Below are positions 1-10,913 of a DNA stretch of 64,000 nucleotides, piece by piece. The notes beneath the pieces were generated by a model that saw only the letters and a list, made by a program, of their open reading frames with translations, was not told the DNA's origin and searched no databases. Source of the stretch: Spiroplasma litorale (GTDB lineage: Bacteria > Bacillota_I > Bacilli_A > Mycoplasmatales > Mycoplasmataceae); the NCBI RefSeq assembly GCF_001267155.1, contig NZ_CP012357.1, positions 620,001 to 684,000 of the forward strand. The letters are read 5' to 3'. The position numbers and the translations under genes are program-made. How positions within the stretch are numbered: the first letter of the stretch is position 1; the number at the start of each line of letters is the position of its first letter.

Positions 1-924
1 TTGTTTTACTGTTGCATATATATGATTTCTTGAAGTTTCTGATCAAGAATTAACATCATTTGCAACATCATCTGATCCATCAAAACCTGCGATATAACCT
101 TTTGTTTTACCTTTTTCATCTTTTGAACTAAACCAAGATTTCATTCCTTCATTTAAATCAATTGCTTTTTTCATACCAAGTGCCATTGGATCGTTACCAG
201 CTCAAATTATATGTGCATTATTTGCTGATTCTTTACCATTCCACTCATCTGTAAGTACATCTCCAGCTGCATCACCTGTATTTTCATTACCTTTTGCAAC
301 ACTTCCTTGATTAAAACCTTCACCTTTTCTATTCACTATTTCTATTCAGTCGGCATTATCTAAAACGAATCCTTGGAATCTTTTGCGTTCAGCATCGTTA
401 TCCTGATTTGATCACATCGCATAAACTTTAACTTTATTTTCTTTATTATCATTTGAAGGTAGTTCACCATAAATTTTTTTGTATATATCTTTAAACATTT
501 GTTGACTTGCTTTTGTTTGTTCAGAAACAAAGCCTGCAGCACCTCTTTCGCCTACTGCTTTATCATATTCAGTATCAATATTTAGAACAGGAATATTTTC
601 ATCAAGAGCAGGTTTAATTGCTTTATTATTTTTTACATTTGCTGGATTAATTATTATTGCTTTATCATCTTTTGTTATTGATGATTGTACGTTTGTTTGA
701 TCTTTTGCACCACTAACGTCTGCTTGTGAGTCATATGTGTTTAATTTATAACCTTTTGATTCAGCATATGTTTTTCCTGAACTCATCATATTTTGAAAAT
801 AAGCATTATTAAAATTTGAGATTAGTAATCCTATAGAATCACCATCATTACCACATGAAACAACTGATACTCCTACAGAAGATACTAAGTTAACACTAGC
901 TAGAATTGTCATTAATTTTTTCAT
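1..924 (-). CDS. Sugar-binding lipoprotein of a CUT2-type ABC importer (partial, runs off the left edge)
   Basis: Substrate-binding lipoprotein, expected on the outer face of the membrane, which hands a sugar or nucleoside to the permease encoded just upstream. The start is ATG with an AAAAGGAGAA-type ribosome site. The signal peptide has a VVSC lipobox with the lipid-bearing Cys at residue 24. The following sequence has the periplasmic-binding-protein look of RbsB-type proteins: an SIGLLISNFNNAYF first strand, IIINPANV, and an NDPMALG motif near the window edge. An in-frame TGA (412-414) must be read as Trp, giving 308 visible codons and no stop. It is the last visible gene of an ATPase-permease-binding protein operon. 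The substrate cannot be read from the sequence; ribose, galactose or a nucleoside are all possible. Confidence 0.85.
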
Positions 925-940
925 TTTTTCTGTTCTCCTT

Positions 941-2698
941 TTAAATAACTTTTAATAAAATAACTTGTTTAATAATTCATTGTTTAATTTTATTTACTAT
1001 TTTATATTCAGTATTAGAAAGTACTGCAACCATTATTATAAGACCTTTTAAGATTGATTGAATATCACTTGATAGGCCAATTAAATTTAATGCATTTTTT
1101 AAAACACTAAGTGAAAATCATCCTAATATTGTAAGAAATATACCTCCTTTTCCTCCAGTTAATAATGTACCACCGAGAACAACACAAGCAATTGCGTCTA
1201 ATTCTCAAGCATTACCAGCTGAAGGGCTAGCTGTTTGAATTCTTGCAGCATATATAAATGAACCAACACCTATACAAAGTCCTCCAAATACATATACAGA
1301 AGTTAATATTGTTTTTGCTTTTATTCCTGAAAGTTGTGCACTTCTATAATTACCGCCAACAGCATATACATGTCTACCATAAATAGTAAATCTTAGTATT
1401 ATAAAAGAAACTATTGCTAATAAAAACATTATTCAAACAACAATACTTAAACCTAGAAACTTTGTTTGTATAAGTTGAGTTAAATAATCATTATCAAATG
1501 ACTGAGATGTATTTTCTAATATAAATTGTGTCGCACCACGTCATACCATCATAAGTATTAAAGTAATAATAAATGACGGAAATTTTAGTACACTAACAAA
1601 TATTCCTGATATTAATCCTGAAAATCCACAAAATAAAATAACAGCTATTATTGATAATCAAACATTAGTACCACTAAGAATAAGTTTGGCCGCTAATGCA
1701 GTTGCAAAAGCCATTGTCGAACCAATTGACAAATCAATTCCACCAGTAAGTATAATCACAGTAACTCCAATTGCCATACAACCAATATCAGCATTCAAAT
1801 ATAGAATATTTTTTCAGTTATTAGCCTTAAAGAAACCAGGTTCAATAATACCAACAATTATTGCAAAAGCCATTATAATAAATATTAATTTAATGGCATT
1901 TATAGCACTTAAACTTTTATTAATAAATTTATTTTTGTTTGAAAAACTAAATATGAAGCTTTTTTTTAATTTTATCGAATAATTTTTTGATGTTTTTGTA
2001 TCTTGTAAATTATTGTACTTATCAACATACAAATTGATTTGATCTTTATAATTATTTTTTTTATTTTCATATTCAATAGGTCCAATATTTTCATTTTGTA
2101 AATCTAATTCTAATTTATTTAATTTTTTAGAATAATTAGAATTTAATATATTATTTTTTTTACTTAATATTTCTCTTTTATCTTTTTCTATTAAAATATC
2201 ACTTTTATTATTAATATCACTCTTTAAATTTTGTGTTTTGTTTTCTAATTTATTTAGAATTGTAGATTTTTTATCCTGGTATTTTTTTATTGAAATTTTA
2301 TTTTTTTTAGATTTAGTTTTTATAAGTTTATCTCATTTAACATTTTTTTTATCTATAAATAAATTAATCTTATTAATTTTATTGTTGTGATTTTTGTAAT
2401 CACCATTTTCAATTATCTTTTTATTTTTTTCATATTCAGATTTTGTTATTTCTAAGTTATTATACTTATATTCATTTTTGTCTAAATATAAATTTTTTAA
2501 ATTTTCTAATTTATCAATTTTAGCTTCTAATTTTTTTATACAACTATCTCTATAAGAAGACAAAAGAAAAACAAAATCTAATTTCTTCTCTTCTTTTATT
2601 TTAAAAAATTTATTTATAGCAGTTTTTTCGGACTGCTCCCTTAAATTTATTTTATCTAAAATAATCTCTTTACTATTCTTTTCTAATAAATTATTCAT
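941..2698 (-). CDS. CUT2-type ABC sugar permease with an N-terminal coiled-coil extension (585 aa)
   Basis: Integral membrane permease of the RbsC/BPD_transp_2 family. Residues from about 250 to the C terminus hold the hydrophobic segments and the family motif LTGGIDLSIG, followed by AVGGN and LGGTLLTGGKG. Two or more in-frame TGA codons read as Trp join the pieces into one frame from ATG at 2698 to TAA at 941-943. The first ~225 residues are unusual: highly charged Lys/Glu/Asn/Leu-rich sequence that looks like a long cytoplasmic coiled coil, which RbsC proteins (about 320 aa) lack. The gene starts 14 bases after the ATPase stop and ends 16 bases before the lipoprotein start, so the three genes form one operon. 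Confidence 0.85.
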
Positions 2699-2712
2699 TT
2701 TTATCTTACTTT

Positions 2713-4221
2713 CTATATTGAATGTTTCATAATTTCTTCAGGTGAAAGTCTCTCTCCTTCAATTTCAGTAATTATTCTTCCGTTTCTCATAACAATCACC
2801 CTATTACAAAGACCTAATATTTCAGGTAAATCACTAGATATTACAATTACACCTATTCCATTTCTTTTTGCTTCATAAATTAAATCATAAATTTCTCTTC
2901 TACTTCCGACATCGACACCTCTTGTAGGTTCATCGAAGACTATAACTTTTGGCTCTGCAGCAAAAGCTTTTGCTAATAAAACTTTTTGTTGATTTCCTCC
3001 ACTCATACTGCCAACCGAGTTTTCTGCACTTAGTGTTTTTATAGACATTTTAGATATAAATCTTGAAGCTAATTTTCTTTCTTTCTTTAAATTAACAAAA
3101 CCGCACATTGATATTTTTTTTAATGAAGATAATGAAATATTTTTTCTTATTGGATTATCTAACAATAGTCCATCATTTTTTCTATCTTCTGTTACATAAT
3201 AAATACCATTTTTTATGGACTTTGTAACATTGTTTAATTTTAGTTCTTTATTATTCAAAACAACTCTTCCAGATGCTTTTGAAAATAATCCAATTAATGA
3301 TTTGAACAATTCACTTCTTTGTGCTCCTACTAAACCAGAAAATCCTAAAATTTCATCTTTATATAAATCAAATGAAATATTTTTAACAAACTCATTCGAC
3401 AAATCTTTTACACTTAAAATTTTACTGTTATATGTAGGTCAATCTTTTAAAGGATATTTTTCAGTAATTTCACGACCAACCATTTTACTAATAATTTCAT
3501 CTTCATTAAGTTCATTTACAAGATATTCACCAATATAATTTCCATCTCTTATTATTGTTATATAATCACAAATTATAGGTATTTCTTCAAGTTTGTGAGA
3601 AATATAAAATATTGCTATATTATCTTTTTTTAGCTTTTTTATTATTTCAAATAACGATTCTGATTCGGATTTACTCAAAGATGAAGTTGGTTCATCGAAG
3701 ATAATTAATCTACTTTTTCTTAAAATTGCTTTAGCAATTTCTACCATTTGTTGCTCTGCGATAGTTAGGTTGCACATTAATTCATTTAGATTTATATCGA
3801 GTTTTAAAGTTAATAAAATATTTTTAGCTAACTTTTTTTGTTTTTGATAATTTACAAAACCGAACTTACTAATTTCATGACCTGCAAAAACATTGTCCAA
3901 AACTGTCATATCATTAAAACAGGCAATTTCTTGGTGAATTATTGATATACCGACTTGCTCGGCTTCTTTTACATTTTTAAAGCCATTTTTTTCTTTTCCT
4001 TGCCAAAAAAATTCACCTGAGGTTTTTTGAATAACTCCACTTAAAATATTCATTAAAGTAGATTTACCTGCACCATTTTCACCCAATATACCCATTGCAA
4101 TACCTTCGAAGGCACGTAAATTAACTCCTTTTAAAGCTATAACATTTCCAAAACTTTTTTTAATATCTTTTAAAACTAATAATGGGTCATTTTGAATATT
4201 AACATTAAATATATTTTCCAT
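2713..4221 (-). CDS. CUT2-type ABC sugar importer ATPase, two nucleotide-binding domains (502 aa)
   Basis: RbsA/MglA-type ATPase on the cytoplasmic face that powers the permease encoded downstream. Domain 1 has Walker A GENGAGKST (residues 47-55), the signature-like segment LTIAEQQ and Walker B LIIFDEPTSSL. Domain 2 has a degenerate Walker A region (GLVGAQRSE), signature MSGGNQQK and Walker B VIVFDEPTRGVD. A weak second Walker A is normal for this family. One in-frame TGA (3436-3438) reads as Trp and joins the halves. The start is ATG at 4221. It is the first gene of the sugar operon; the 160-base upstream gap contains a GAGGAGGAG-type ribosome site and promoter-like AT-rich sequence. Confidence 0.9.
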
Positions 4222-5634
4222 AATTTCTAAATTTAATATATATTTTAAAAATTTCTCCTCCTCTAAAAGTATTTTACTCTTTTTTAGAAAAAAATAAAAT
4301 AAATAATTAAAATAAATAGAAAAAATTCCAAATACTTTAATTATTTAATGCTTTAGAAAAAATATATTTTAAACATTTGAATTAATTTTATTTTAATTTT
4401 AATATGTTTCCATTTACATCAGGAAAATGCGATACTATGATTATTAATTTGTTATTAATAAGCTCATTTAATATGTTATATGAAATAATAGAACTGCTTT
4501 CATCCATTGCATTATCAAATTCATCTAATAAAATTATTGCTCTATTTTGTAGCAATGTTCTGATAATCAAAAGTTTTTGAAATTCCCTTTTGAAAATAGA
4601 TTAACATCATCTTCAAAAATTGTATCTAAGCATAAATTTAGTTTATTAATTTTTTCTAATAAGTTAAATTTTTCAAGTAATTTATATATTTCTTTTTCAT
4701 CAACATCATTACATCCATATGCTAAATTATCCTTAATTGATATGTTAAATAACCATGAATCATGGCCAATATAAGATATTGAGTATTTATGATCAGATGA
4801 TAATGATTTATTTATAGAAATTTCACCTTCATAGTCAGTAATAATGACTGCAATACATTTTAATAAAACTAACTTACCAACACCATTTTTACCTTGAATA
4901 TAGTTTAATAATTTATTTTTAAATGTAAAATTAACATCCTTAAATATAGATTTATTATTAATTGTCATTGAAAGATTAGATATAGTTAAATCTGTGACTA
5001 ATTCATTTAAATTTTCTTTTTTTATAGTATTTTCATCATATTTAAAATTAAATTTATCTTTATTTAAATTATTAATTAATTGCATAAGAGGCAAAAACAT
5101 CATACCAATTGATATTAAAAAAATTGAAAGTAATGTTGCAATTTTTGAACTATCTGTTGCAAAAATGTAACCTGAAAATATTATTAGTGGTGCAATTGTA
5201 AAAGGACAAGAAAAAGTTATCAAAGCATCAAAAAGATTACTATAAATTTTACTTAATCTAAGTTTTCTAGTTTTACTTTTTAATAGTTTATCTTCATTAT
5301 TTATTTCATCATTTAATTAATTTAATAGCCTTATTTCATCAATATTTTTACATAGATTAACAAAATAAAAATTTTCTTTATTAATTATTTCTTTGTTTTT
5401 ACGATCATTTACTCTTTTTAAATATAGTAGTAAAAAACTTAATAATACAAAAGAAATAAAATAAACCATTATTACAAAATAAAACATATAACTTTTAGTA
5501 AATAAAATAATAGAATCTCCAATAAATATTAATACTATTTGACTTATTGTTAGAGGAATTTTTTTTCAATAGTTTTTATTATTTTCAATTAAAGTATTTA
5601 TATAATTGATATTTAAATTTTTAATTTTACTATC

Positions 5635-5649
5635 ATTTGATGTATTACT
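5635..5649. repeat. 15-base target-site duplication, left of IS-B copy 1
   Basis: ATTTGATGTATTACT here is repeated exactly at 6893-6907 on the other side of the element. In the interrupted exporter it equals five in-frame codons (SNTSN on the minus strand). Confidence 0.8.
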
Positions 5650-5680
5650 GTGCTGTAACATTTTTCCGGACACATTTATT

Positions 5681-6526
5681 TTATAACTTTATTCTCCTTT
5701 CATTATAAAATTTTGAGTATAAATTAAAATTATATACATATTCTTCAATTGATTTATATTTTTTATTCTCTATTATAGCTTCTCTTTTTAATACGCTTCA
5801 AAAGCCTTCTATATAACCATTATCAGTTGATCTACCAACTCTAGACATGCTTATATTTAAGTCAAAATTCATCAGCATTAATTTATATGTATAGGATTTA
5901 AACTCTGAACCATTATCAGAGTGAATAACGCTATTTGGTTTAAAAACTCCAAACTCATCAACCATTTTTAAAAATGATTCAACAACAAGTGATATACCTT
6001 TTGATGTCTTTGTAATTAATCCATAAATTTTTTTCTGCTTAATATTATAAAAACCACAAGTGTAAAGTCTTGATTTATTAATGACTTTTTCTGTTATGTC
6101 AACACTAAAAACATCGCCAAATTTTTTCAAATCTGCGTTTGTTTTTATTAATCTTTCATATTTACCAACTTTTTCTATGTGATTTTTTGTTTTCTTTGGA
6201 GTTTTGTAATTATTTACTTTAAAATTTGAAAAAATCATATATCTTCTTATTTTTTTATGAGAGCATATATTATTTAAATCAATCGCTAATCTTCTTGAAC
6301 CATATGTTTTCCCAAAATCAATAAAACTTTTCTCAATATTTGATAGTAATTCATAATCTATATGTTTAAACTTTGGTTTTTTATTTTTAATTCAATCATA
6401 ATATGTTGATTTACCTAGTTTTATTATTTTGCAAAGTTTTCTTATTGTTATTTCGTTGCTCAAAATTTTTTTATTGTATACAACAGTGCATTTATATATG
6501 CAAAGTTGTCACTTATTTACTTTTTT
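5681..6526 (-). CDS. IS-B transposase OrfB (rve DDE domain), read by -1 frameshift from OrfA
   Basis: Catalytic part of the transposase, which cuts and joins the IS ends. The open frame runs from just after a TAA at 6527-6529 to TAA at 5681-5683, with internal TGA read as Trp. Visible DDE landmarks are VFSVDIT (first Asp), VIHSDNGSEF (second Asp) and STDNGYIEGFWSVLKRE (Glu). There is no convincing own start. OrfA ends in an A8 run (6521-6528) where a -1 slip leads directly into this frame, as in most IS3 elements. This reading frame is intact, but OrfA of this copy is not, so autonomous activity is doubtful. Confidence 0.8.
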
Positions 6527-6814
6527 TTATTTATTAACCTTCTTAAATCCGAATACATTTCATCTCTTAATTCTTGATCATTAAGTTGTTTTTTTTAGCT
6601 GTTTATTTTCTTTTTGTAAGCTTTTAAGTTTTTCTTCTAAATGTGTTTTTGAATTATCAAAAGCTTCTTCTCCAAATAAATTATAGTTTTTAACTCAATT
6701 TCTTAAACTAATTGATGATAGTTTATAACTTTTTGAAAAATTTTCGTATTTAGAATTACTTTCTAAAAATAATTTACATATTTTTATTTTTTCTTCTTTA
6801 GTGTATCTTTTCAT
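6519..6814 (-). pseudogene. IS-B OrfA (HTH), frameshifted in an A-run
   Basis: The start is ATG at 6814 after a GGAAAGAGG-type ribosome site. The product begins MKRYTKEEKIKICKLF, typical of the IS3 OrfA helix-turn-helix, followed by a Leu/Lys/Gln-rich zipper. At about 6587-6594 the coding strand has eight A where copy 2 has seven. The extra base ends the frame at once (ACA ACT TAA). Without it the frame continues to the A8 slippery run at 6521-6528. It is probably a null allele, but a slippage-corrected product is possible. Confidence 0.65.
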
Positions 6815-6892
6815 AAAAAAACCTCTTTCCTTATAATTTTATAATCTTATTTAGATTAATTTTAAATTATGTCCGGAAAAAGGTTACACTAC

Positions 6893-6907
6893 ATTTGATG
6901 TATTACT
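6893..6907. repeat. 15-base target-site duplication, right of IS-B copy 1
   Basis: Exact copy of 5635-5649 (ATTTGATGTATTACT). Confidence 0.8.
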
Positions 6908-7320
6908 ATATATTTTTTTTAATAAATTTTCTTTAAAAATTTTATTTCTATTTTCTGAAAGTTTATTTGCAAAGTAAAAACAAAAGTAAATAAAAATAAA
7001 ATTTAAAATTACAACAAATACTGATATTAATACTCAATTTGTTCAAAGCATTTTTTGATTAAAAAATATATGAATATACATATAGTTCATTATATAAGAT
7101 ATTTGGATAAAATGTTTGTATATATTCTTTGCATAACTTATTATTTAATCCTGCTAATTTACCTAATTTTACATAATATCTTGCAATTAGTAATGATATT
7201 ATTTGTTCACATAACATTAATTGTATCAATAATAATATTGTTGAAAATAAAACAAAAAATAATAAAAGTATGAAGTATTTATTTTTTAAAATTGTTTTCA
7301 TAAAAAAAATAGATTAACAC

Positions 7321-7571
7321 CTATTTAAAATCATCTTCAAAGATAATGTTTTTATTAGCATCAATCTTAAGAGATAATATTGATTTATTATTATAATTAA
7401 TATACTTCATACTTAATTTAGTTTCTTTATGTTTTATATTTATAAATTTTAAATTCGGATTTATGTGTCACAATTTTTTAAACTTAAACCAGCAATTTTA
7501 TAATCAATTAATTTTGAATATAATTTATTTATAAGTTTATTAGAACTCATTATTAATGATTGTTTTAGCAT
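7321..7571 (-). pseudogene. Small unknown protein gene (~85 aa), frameshifted
   Basis: It has an ATG at 7571 with a strong GGAGGATGAA ribosome site and starts MLKQSLIMSSNKLINK. The first frame ends at TAA 7461-7463. Shifting one base in the A6 run near 7486 opens a second frame that continues KKLWHINPNLKFIN and ends in EDDFK at TAG 7321-7323, just 20 bases before the decayed ABC exporter. The position suggests the two once formed an operon (for example a peptide plus its exporter), but I do not recognise the product. Confidence 0.45.
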
Positions 7572-7648
7572 TTCATCCTCCTTTAAGTAAAGTTTAACAC
7601 ACAATTTATAGGTCATAAAAAAAGAATTGATAACATGTTGAATAAAAC

Positions 7649-7674
7649 AAAACACTGGCTTGAACCAGTGTTTT
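7649..7674 (-). terminator. Rho-independent terminator of the Ig-like lipoprotein gene
   Basis: A ten-base stem AAAACACTGG / CCAGTGTTTT with a six-base loop, followed on the minus strand by a T-rich run. It lies 40 bases after the stop of the lipoprotein gene. Confidence 0.8.
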
Positions 7675-7713
7675 AATTATTTTATTATTTTTAATAATTA
7701 GAAAAGTTATAAA

Positions 7714-9255
7714 TTATTTACTTGATACTTTTACTTTGAAAGTAATTGATTGTGCACCTTCGTAAGTTAATGTAACATCTTGGTCTTGTTCTGTATCTTT
7801 ATTAGATGAAACTAAAAACACAGTGTAGTATGGATCACCTTCACGACCAGCTATTTCAACATTAAGATATTCATTTTTTACAAATGTTGTTTTTAAAATA
7901 CCTTTACTTGTTTCGTTATCAATATATATTAAAATAGATAAGCTTTGATAGTGATTTAATTCATATTTACGTTCTTTATTAATTCCTTGAATTACTGGGT
8001 CTTTAACTTCGGCTTTCGAAACTTTTACTTCAACTTCTTTTGAAACATTACCATAAGTTAACTTTACAATACATTTTTCTGTTGCACTCAAACCATAAAG
8101 CACTAAATCAAATTCACCACTTCTATCAGTATCTCAATCCCTCATTGAAAATGCATCAACATTTTCTTTTCCTTCAATAATTTCAACAGTTATTTTTTCA
8201 TTCTTAATTGGATTTTCAACTTTAATTTTTGCAATAGATTGACGTTTTTCAAATACTTCTAACTTACCAATTTCATTAAATACAGGTTTTTCTTTAATTG
8301 TTGCATTAAATTCCTTTGTTGCTTCTCCATAATTTACACTTATTGATATTGCTTCTTTTTTAACTTTTTTTGCATTTAATTCAATTAAATAAATTCCATT
8401 TTCAGCATTTAAATCAGTCTTTATAACATCTATATATTCTGAATCTTCACCATTAGTTAATTTAACTTCTAAATTCAAATCTTTTCTTGGGTTAAATACT
8501 ATTGCTTCTCTTTTAACTGTTGATTCTACTGACATTTCTAAATCTGCAATATCACTAATTTCTGGCTTTGCATTTGGATCGTTGTTAACAACAACTAGTT
8601 TAAACATTGATTGTACTGCTCCATAGTTTACAATAATATCAAAACTTCCAACTTTTATTCCTTTTATGTTTAATACAATTGGGTTTTCTATGTTTTCATC
8701 AGTTCCACTATTAGTTTTAATTGTAGCAATATCATCTTGAACTATTGTCAATTCATATTCACTACCTTTAATTCTATTTGCAACATCTAATTTAAATGGA
8801 GTTTCAATTTCTTTTGAAATTTTAGGTAATTCATTTATTGGGTTAAATGATGGTCTATTTTCAATTTGGCTTAAAACTTTGCAATCAAATGTTTTAACTG
8901 AATCATCATATTTAACAGTAACTTTTGCTTCTTTATTTGCTCATTTACCAATTAATTCAATTAAAAAATAGTTTTGATTTTCTTCGCTTATATTTTCTTT
9001 TAAAGCAGCATGTAAAACTTCTTCATTTGAAGATGTTACTTCGATTTTGGCATTTTTAACAATTTTATTAATTCTTACTAAAACAATTTTATTATCTTGT
9101 TCATACAATGATTGATTTTTAATATCATTAATTTTTGCACTATCTTTTTGTGGGTTTGATTCACTATTATCAGTAGTATTTCCACATGAAACAGCAACTG
9201 CTGAAGCTGATGTCACTAAACTTAATGATGATAATATACTTATTAATTTTTTCAT
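7714..9255 (-). CDS. Lipoprotein with repeated Ig-like domains (513 aa)
   Basis: Predicted surface lipoprotein. ATG at 9255; the signal peptide ends in AVSC with the lipidated Cys at residue 24. The rest consists of roughly 95-residue units that each end in a beta-rich segment such as VTVKYDDSVKTFDCKV, DIIVNYGAVQSMFKLVV, ISVNYGEATKEFNATI, VKLTYGNVSKEVEVKV and VTLTYEGAQSITFKVKV. That is the pattern of bacterial Ig-like (BIG2-type) repeats. Two in-frame TGA codons read as Trp. A terminator follows. A role in host contact is plausible for the domain type but not shown by the sequence. Confidence 0.8.
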
Positions 9256-9406
9256 TTCTTATTCTCCTAATATAACTATAAATAATTTAATAACCTATAT
9301 GGTTATTACACATATATATTATCAAATTTTTTTTATTATAATAAAATAACATTTTCTATTCAACATAAATTTTTATAAAAAAAATATTATATTCATTATA
9401 TTTTTT

Positions 9407-9412
9407 TATAAT
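9407..9412 (+). promoter_or_regulatory. Candidate -10 box for the MATE gene
   Basis: TATAAT in the 182-base gap between the two divergent genes, 26 bases upstream of the MATE start codon. No clear -35 is visible. Confidence 0.4.
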
Positions 9413-9437
9413 ATATTAGATTAAGGAATATAAAAAA

Positions 9438-10883
9438 ATGAAAAAAGAAAAGTACATAGCTGAACCTTTTGAAAAAATTAAAACCCCTTTTTATAAAATT
9501 GAAAATACAAAAGACATTTTTGGTATGGCTATACCTATTTTTGTGCAATTATTATTTACAATATTAATAACTCAAATAAATCTAATTGCAATTAACAATT
9601 ATAAAGGTGGTGCCTATGCTGAAGGAACATCTAAGGCAGTATTAGCATATAATACTTTACAATTTGTACCAAGTTTAATTGCTACAGGAACTATTATTGT
9701 TGCTGGAAACTTAATCGGTCAAGGAAGAAAAGAAGAAGTATCTAGGGTTATAGTAACAGGTATATTAGTTAATTTAGCTATTATGTTACCAATATTTATG
9801 ATAATTACAATTCTTAGTGATATGATTGTTGGTTGGGTTGAAGCTTCTGCTAATGAACCAATTAAAGATGTAAGTGGTCAATATATACTTGAACCAACTG
9901 AATTAAAATATGTATCAGATTATTATCGCTTTACTAACATTAATTTAGTAATGATGAGTGTTTATCAAGTATTTGTTGCAGGTTTACAATCAATTAAAAA
10001 AAGTAAAGTTGTTACAATTGGTACAATGATGGCAAATGTTATTGATTTAAGTTTAATATCAATACTATTGTATGGTACAAATATACCTCCAGTATATAGT
10101 TCTTTAGTATTGCCAATAACTGGATTATTTCAAATATTTTTTATGATGTTTATGTGCTTTAAGTACTTAGATTTTAAAATTAATCGTCATAAACAACTAA
10201 GCTGAAATTATGCAAAAGAAACATTAAGAACTGGTTTACCTATTACTATTGAAATGGGAGTTTGAAATCTATGTAACTTTGGAACATCAGTTGCAATAGG
10301 TCAATTACATTTGGGTACAGGTAATCATTGAATTATATTGCACAGAAATGCAAGTAGTATTGGTCAATATTCTTCTGCATTTATTCAAGCAATTGGTACA
10401 GTAACTGCTGTATTTGTTTCAAGAAAAATTGGCGAGAAAGATAAACAAGGTGCATATGAAATTGCATTGGATTGTTGAAAAGCTGCAATTTATGTTACTT
10501 TAATATCTAATTTAGTTATGATTGCAGTAAGTTATCCTTTATTATGAATATTAAACTCTAAAGATACAGCTGTTCCATGAGGTGTTTCTTTACTTACAAT
10601 ATTTTCAATAAAAATATTATTTGACACAGTCAACATGACACTACTAAGATCTTTGTGAAGTGTTGGTGACTTATGATTCCCTATCATCGTTTCATTTATT
10701 ACAATGGGTATTGGTATGGTTATTCTTCCATTTATAATTGTTAAAGCACTTAATATTGTTGAAGGACCTGGATTATTGTTAATATATACAGCAGTTATTG
10801 TTGATCCATTGCTAAGGTCAATTGTATATGTAAGAAGATGATTAAAAGGTAAATGGCAAAAATATATTCACATTGTGAAGTAA
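9438..10883 (+). CDS. MATE-family multidrug/toxin exporter (481 aa)
   Basis: Polytopic membrane protein of the MATE family, expected to export organic cations or drugs using an ion gradient. ATG at 9438 after an AAGGA ribosome site; TAA at 10881-10883. The sequence shows about 12 hydrophobic segments in two halves, starting with DIFGMAIPIFVQLLFT and the characteristic LGTGNHW...SSIGQYSSAFIQAIGTVTAVFVSRKIGE stretch. At least nine Trp codons are TGA. The length is normal for the family. The gene stands alone on the plus strand, with IS-A copy 1 starting 30 bases after its stop. Confidence 0.85.
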
Positions 10884-10913
10884 AGAACTTAAAAAAAAAA
10901 AAAAAATCTGTTT

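Larger units (their letters stand above)
5650..6892 (-). mobile_element. IS-B copy 1, IS3-family element (1243 bp)
   Basis: The ends are imperfect inverted repeats with the core TGTAAC.TTTTTCCGGACA, reading GTGC outside the left core and CTAC outside the right. Inside are an OrfA with a helix-turn-helix and leucine-zipper look and an OrfB DDE integrase in the -1 frame, the classic IS3 arrangement. It is flanked by a 15-base direct repeat, longer than the 3-5 bases usual for IS3. A second copy lies at 52933-54170, and a solo end at about 61675-61700. Confidence 0.85.
4388..7301 (-). pseudogene. Decayed ABC exporter (membrane + ATPase domains), split by IS element B
   Basis: Remnant of a fused permease-ATPase exporter. 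The 5' part (7301 down to 6893) encodes hydrophobic segments. The IS insertion (5650-6892) divides it, and removing the IS plus one 15-base target duplication restores an in-frame SNTSN junction. The 3' part keeps membrane segments and an ATPase domain: a Walker A with Leu in place of the Ser/Thr (GKNGVGKLV), signature LFSKGN, then Walker B IILLDEFDNAMD and the H-loop IIVSHF. Further lesions are an early stop near 7059, an in-frame TAA near 5318, and a one-base loss after the signature near 4572 that throws the last 60 residues out of frame. The gene is clearly dead. Its former cargo is unknown; peptide export is a guess. Confidence 0.75.

Noticed and set aside
1686-1982. Plus-strand open frame opposite the sugar permease
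   Set aside because: Shadow; hydrophobic look comes from the complementary permease frame.
10892-10906. A15 tract after the MATE gene as a regulatory switch
   Set aside because: It lies after the stop codon beside an IS end; more likely a terminator-like run or slippage debris.
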